Shown here one piece after another: positions 31,352 through 32,367 of a DNA stretch of 32,367 nucleotides (position 1 is its first letter; every line of letters begins with the position of its first letter). The translations under genes were made by a program, and so were the position numbers. Source of the stretch: Rhodospirillales bacterium (GTDB lineage Bacteria > Pseudomonadota > Alphaproteobacteria > Acetobacterales > Acetobacteraceae); the NCBI GenBank assembly GCA_947460455.1, contig CANHKG010000026.1:1-32367 (forward strand). The letters are read 5' to 3'. The notes under the pieces were generated by a model that saw only the letters and a list, made by a program, of their open reading frames with translations, was not told the origin of the DNA and searched no databases.

Positions 31352-31498
31352 TCCATTCCCGGGCGCGGCTGACCAGAGGGGAAAATGGGGGGGTGACGCC
31401 AGAAGGTTTTTTCATTACGCGCTCACTTTGCCGTTATCTCGCCATGTCTCTGGCGCAGGTTCGCGGCGGACGGCGGGAAGCCGCGTGGGAGAGCCTGC

Positions 31499-32367
31499 AT
31501 GAATCGCCTCGTGGTTGTGTCGAACCGGGTCCCGCTGCCTTCGGCCGGTGCGCGCGCGGGTGGGCTTGCGGTGGCGCTCGACGGGCTGATGGAGAAGCGC
31601 GGCGGGCTGTGGTTCGGCTGGAGCGGCACGATCGCCGATGGGCCGACGGCGGCGCTGGGCAAGGTGGAAAGCGCGCAGGGCGTGGACTACGCCACCATCG
31701 ACCTGACCCAGGAGGAGCATGACCGCTACTACAACAACTTCAGCAACGGTGTGTTGTGGCCGCTGCTTCACACCATGCCGGAGCTGATGAAGTTCGACCG
31801 GCGCGATGCGCGGGTGTACCGCGAGGTGAATGTGCGGATGGCGGCCAGCCTGCAGCCGCTGCTGCGGCCGACCGACGCGATCTGGATCCACGACTACCAC
31901 CTGATGCCGCTGGCCGCCTGCCTGCGGGCGCGCGGCGTGAAGTGCCCGATCGGGTTCTTCCTGCACATCCCCTTCGCCGCCCCCGACGTGCTGGCCGCCG
32001 CCCCCGAGGTGGCCGCCCTGGTGCGCGACCTGCTCGCCGCCGATCTGCTCGGCTTCCAGACCGACAATGACCTCGCCAATTTCGCCGCCGCGGCGGTGCA
32101 ACTGGCCGGCGCGCAACGCCTGCCGAGCAATGCACTGATCTTCGACGGGCGCCGGGTGAAGCTGGGCGTGTTCCCGGTGGAGATCGAGGCGCAGGCCTTC
32201 GCCCGCACCGCGGCGCGTATGGCGTATTCCGCCCCCGGCGAGCGGCTGCGGCGCAGCCTGGATGGGCAGAAGCTGATCCTGGGGATCGACCGGCTGGACC
32301 CGACCAAGGGGCTGATGCAACGCCTGGGCGGGCTGCGCGTGCTGCTGGAGCGGCATGAGGAATGGCG
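31499..32367 (+). CDS. otsA: Trehalose-6-phosphate synthase, 5' part (runs off the window)
   Basis: The frame opens at the ATG at 31499 (MNRLVVVSNRVPLP) with GGAGAG upstream and stays open to the window edge, giving about 289 of an expected 450-480 residues. OtsA joins glucose from UDP-glucose to glucose-6-phosphate to make trehalose-6-phosphate. GT20 active-site blocks are present: SNRVP near residue 8, YYNNFSNGVLWPLLH near 77-91, H131-D132-Y133-H134 in WIHDYHLMPLA, H156 in FFLHIPF, and R265/K270 in GIDRLDPTKG, equivalent to E. coli R262/K267. Whether otsB follows cannot be seen. The 147-base gap to the divergent M20 gene has an A+T-rich stretch at 31407-31416 that may hold a promoter. Confidence 0.93.
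   Translation, partial: MNRLVVVSNRVPLPSAGARAGGLAVALDGLMEKRGGLWFGWSGTIADGPTAALGKVESAQGVDYATIDLTQEEHDRYYNNFSNGVLWPLLHTMPELMKFDRRDARVYREVNVRMAASLQPLLRPTDAIWIHDYHLMPLAACLRARGVKCPIGFFLHIPFAAPDVLAAAPEVAALVRDLLAADLLGFQTDNDLANFAAAAVQLAGAQRLPSNALIFDGRRVKLGVFPVEIEAQAFARTAARMAYSAPGERLRRSLDGQKLILGIDRLDPTKGLMQRLGGLRVLLERHEEW

Noticed and set aside
1-32367. CRISPR array, insertion sequence, prophage or rRNA/tRNA genes
   Set aside because: I saw no regularly spaced repeats, transposase, integrase or phage structural genes, and no RNA-gene consensus outside coding sequence.

Overview
The window is about 70% G+C and densely coded on both strands, with ATGA/GTGA overlaps inside operons. It looks like chromosomal DNA of an alphaproteobacterium, most likely a Rhodospirillales/Acetobacteraceae-type organism. 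The grounds are base composition, a CtrA-type winged-helix regulator, a TRAP transporter, Tad-type pilins and several M20 amidohydrolases. The lineage is inferred, because there is no rRNA or tRNA gene here. I see no insertion sequence, prophage, CRISPR array or attachment site.

Left part (1-5.8 kb). A mandelate-racemase/enolase superfamily enzyme is followed by a TetR regulator. The TetR gene converges on a VOC-fold gene across a hairpin terminator. Next come a c-di-GMP phosphodiesterase (PAS, degenerate GGDEF and intact EAL) and, on the minus strand, a DedA membrane protein and a luciferase-like (LLM) oxidoreductase.

Cofactor F420 island (4.9-9.3 kb), the most notable part. A divergent LLM oxidoreductase faces a tight plus-strand run of fgd, cofE, cofD and cofC. 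The fgd product keeps every active-site and glucose-6-phosphate-binding residue I can align to mycobacterial FGD1. The organism can therefore probably make the F420 tail and reduce F420 with glucose-6-phosphate. FO synthase (CofG/CofH or FbiC) and an FbiB-type reductase domain are not in the window.

Middle (9.4-18.7 kb). A single gene fuses a glycosyltransferase to a UDP-galactopyranose mutase. It converges on a GMC oxidoreductase. A possibly structured leader precedes three Tad-type pilin-like genes. A D-aminopeptidase-like serine hydrolase then overlaps an M20 carbamoylase/allantoate-amidohydrolase-like gene by one base.

Regulatory spot (18.7-19.7 kb). A 309-base intergenic region carries two TTGCA-N3-TGCA palindromes and a CtrA-box-like element. 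It leads into a CtrA-like response regulator whose receiver has lost the acidic pocket, the phospho-acceptor aspartate, the switch residue and the lysine.

Right part (19.8-32.4 kb). A ygiB-ygiC-DUF350 cassette runs on into a PRC-barrel gene and an MFS transporter. Two adjacent polysaccharide-deacetylase/PuuE-like genes follow, one with altered metal-site residues, then a transglutaminase-like gene. A dctPQM TRAP operon has two strong hairpins between dctP and dctQ. A secreted protein of unknown function overlaps a convergent DUF4864 gene by 79 bases, next to an M20 amidohydrolase. The 5' part of otsA runs off the right edge.
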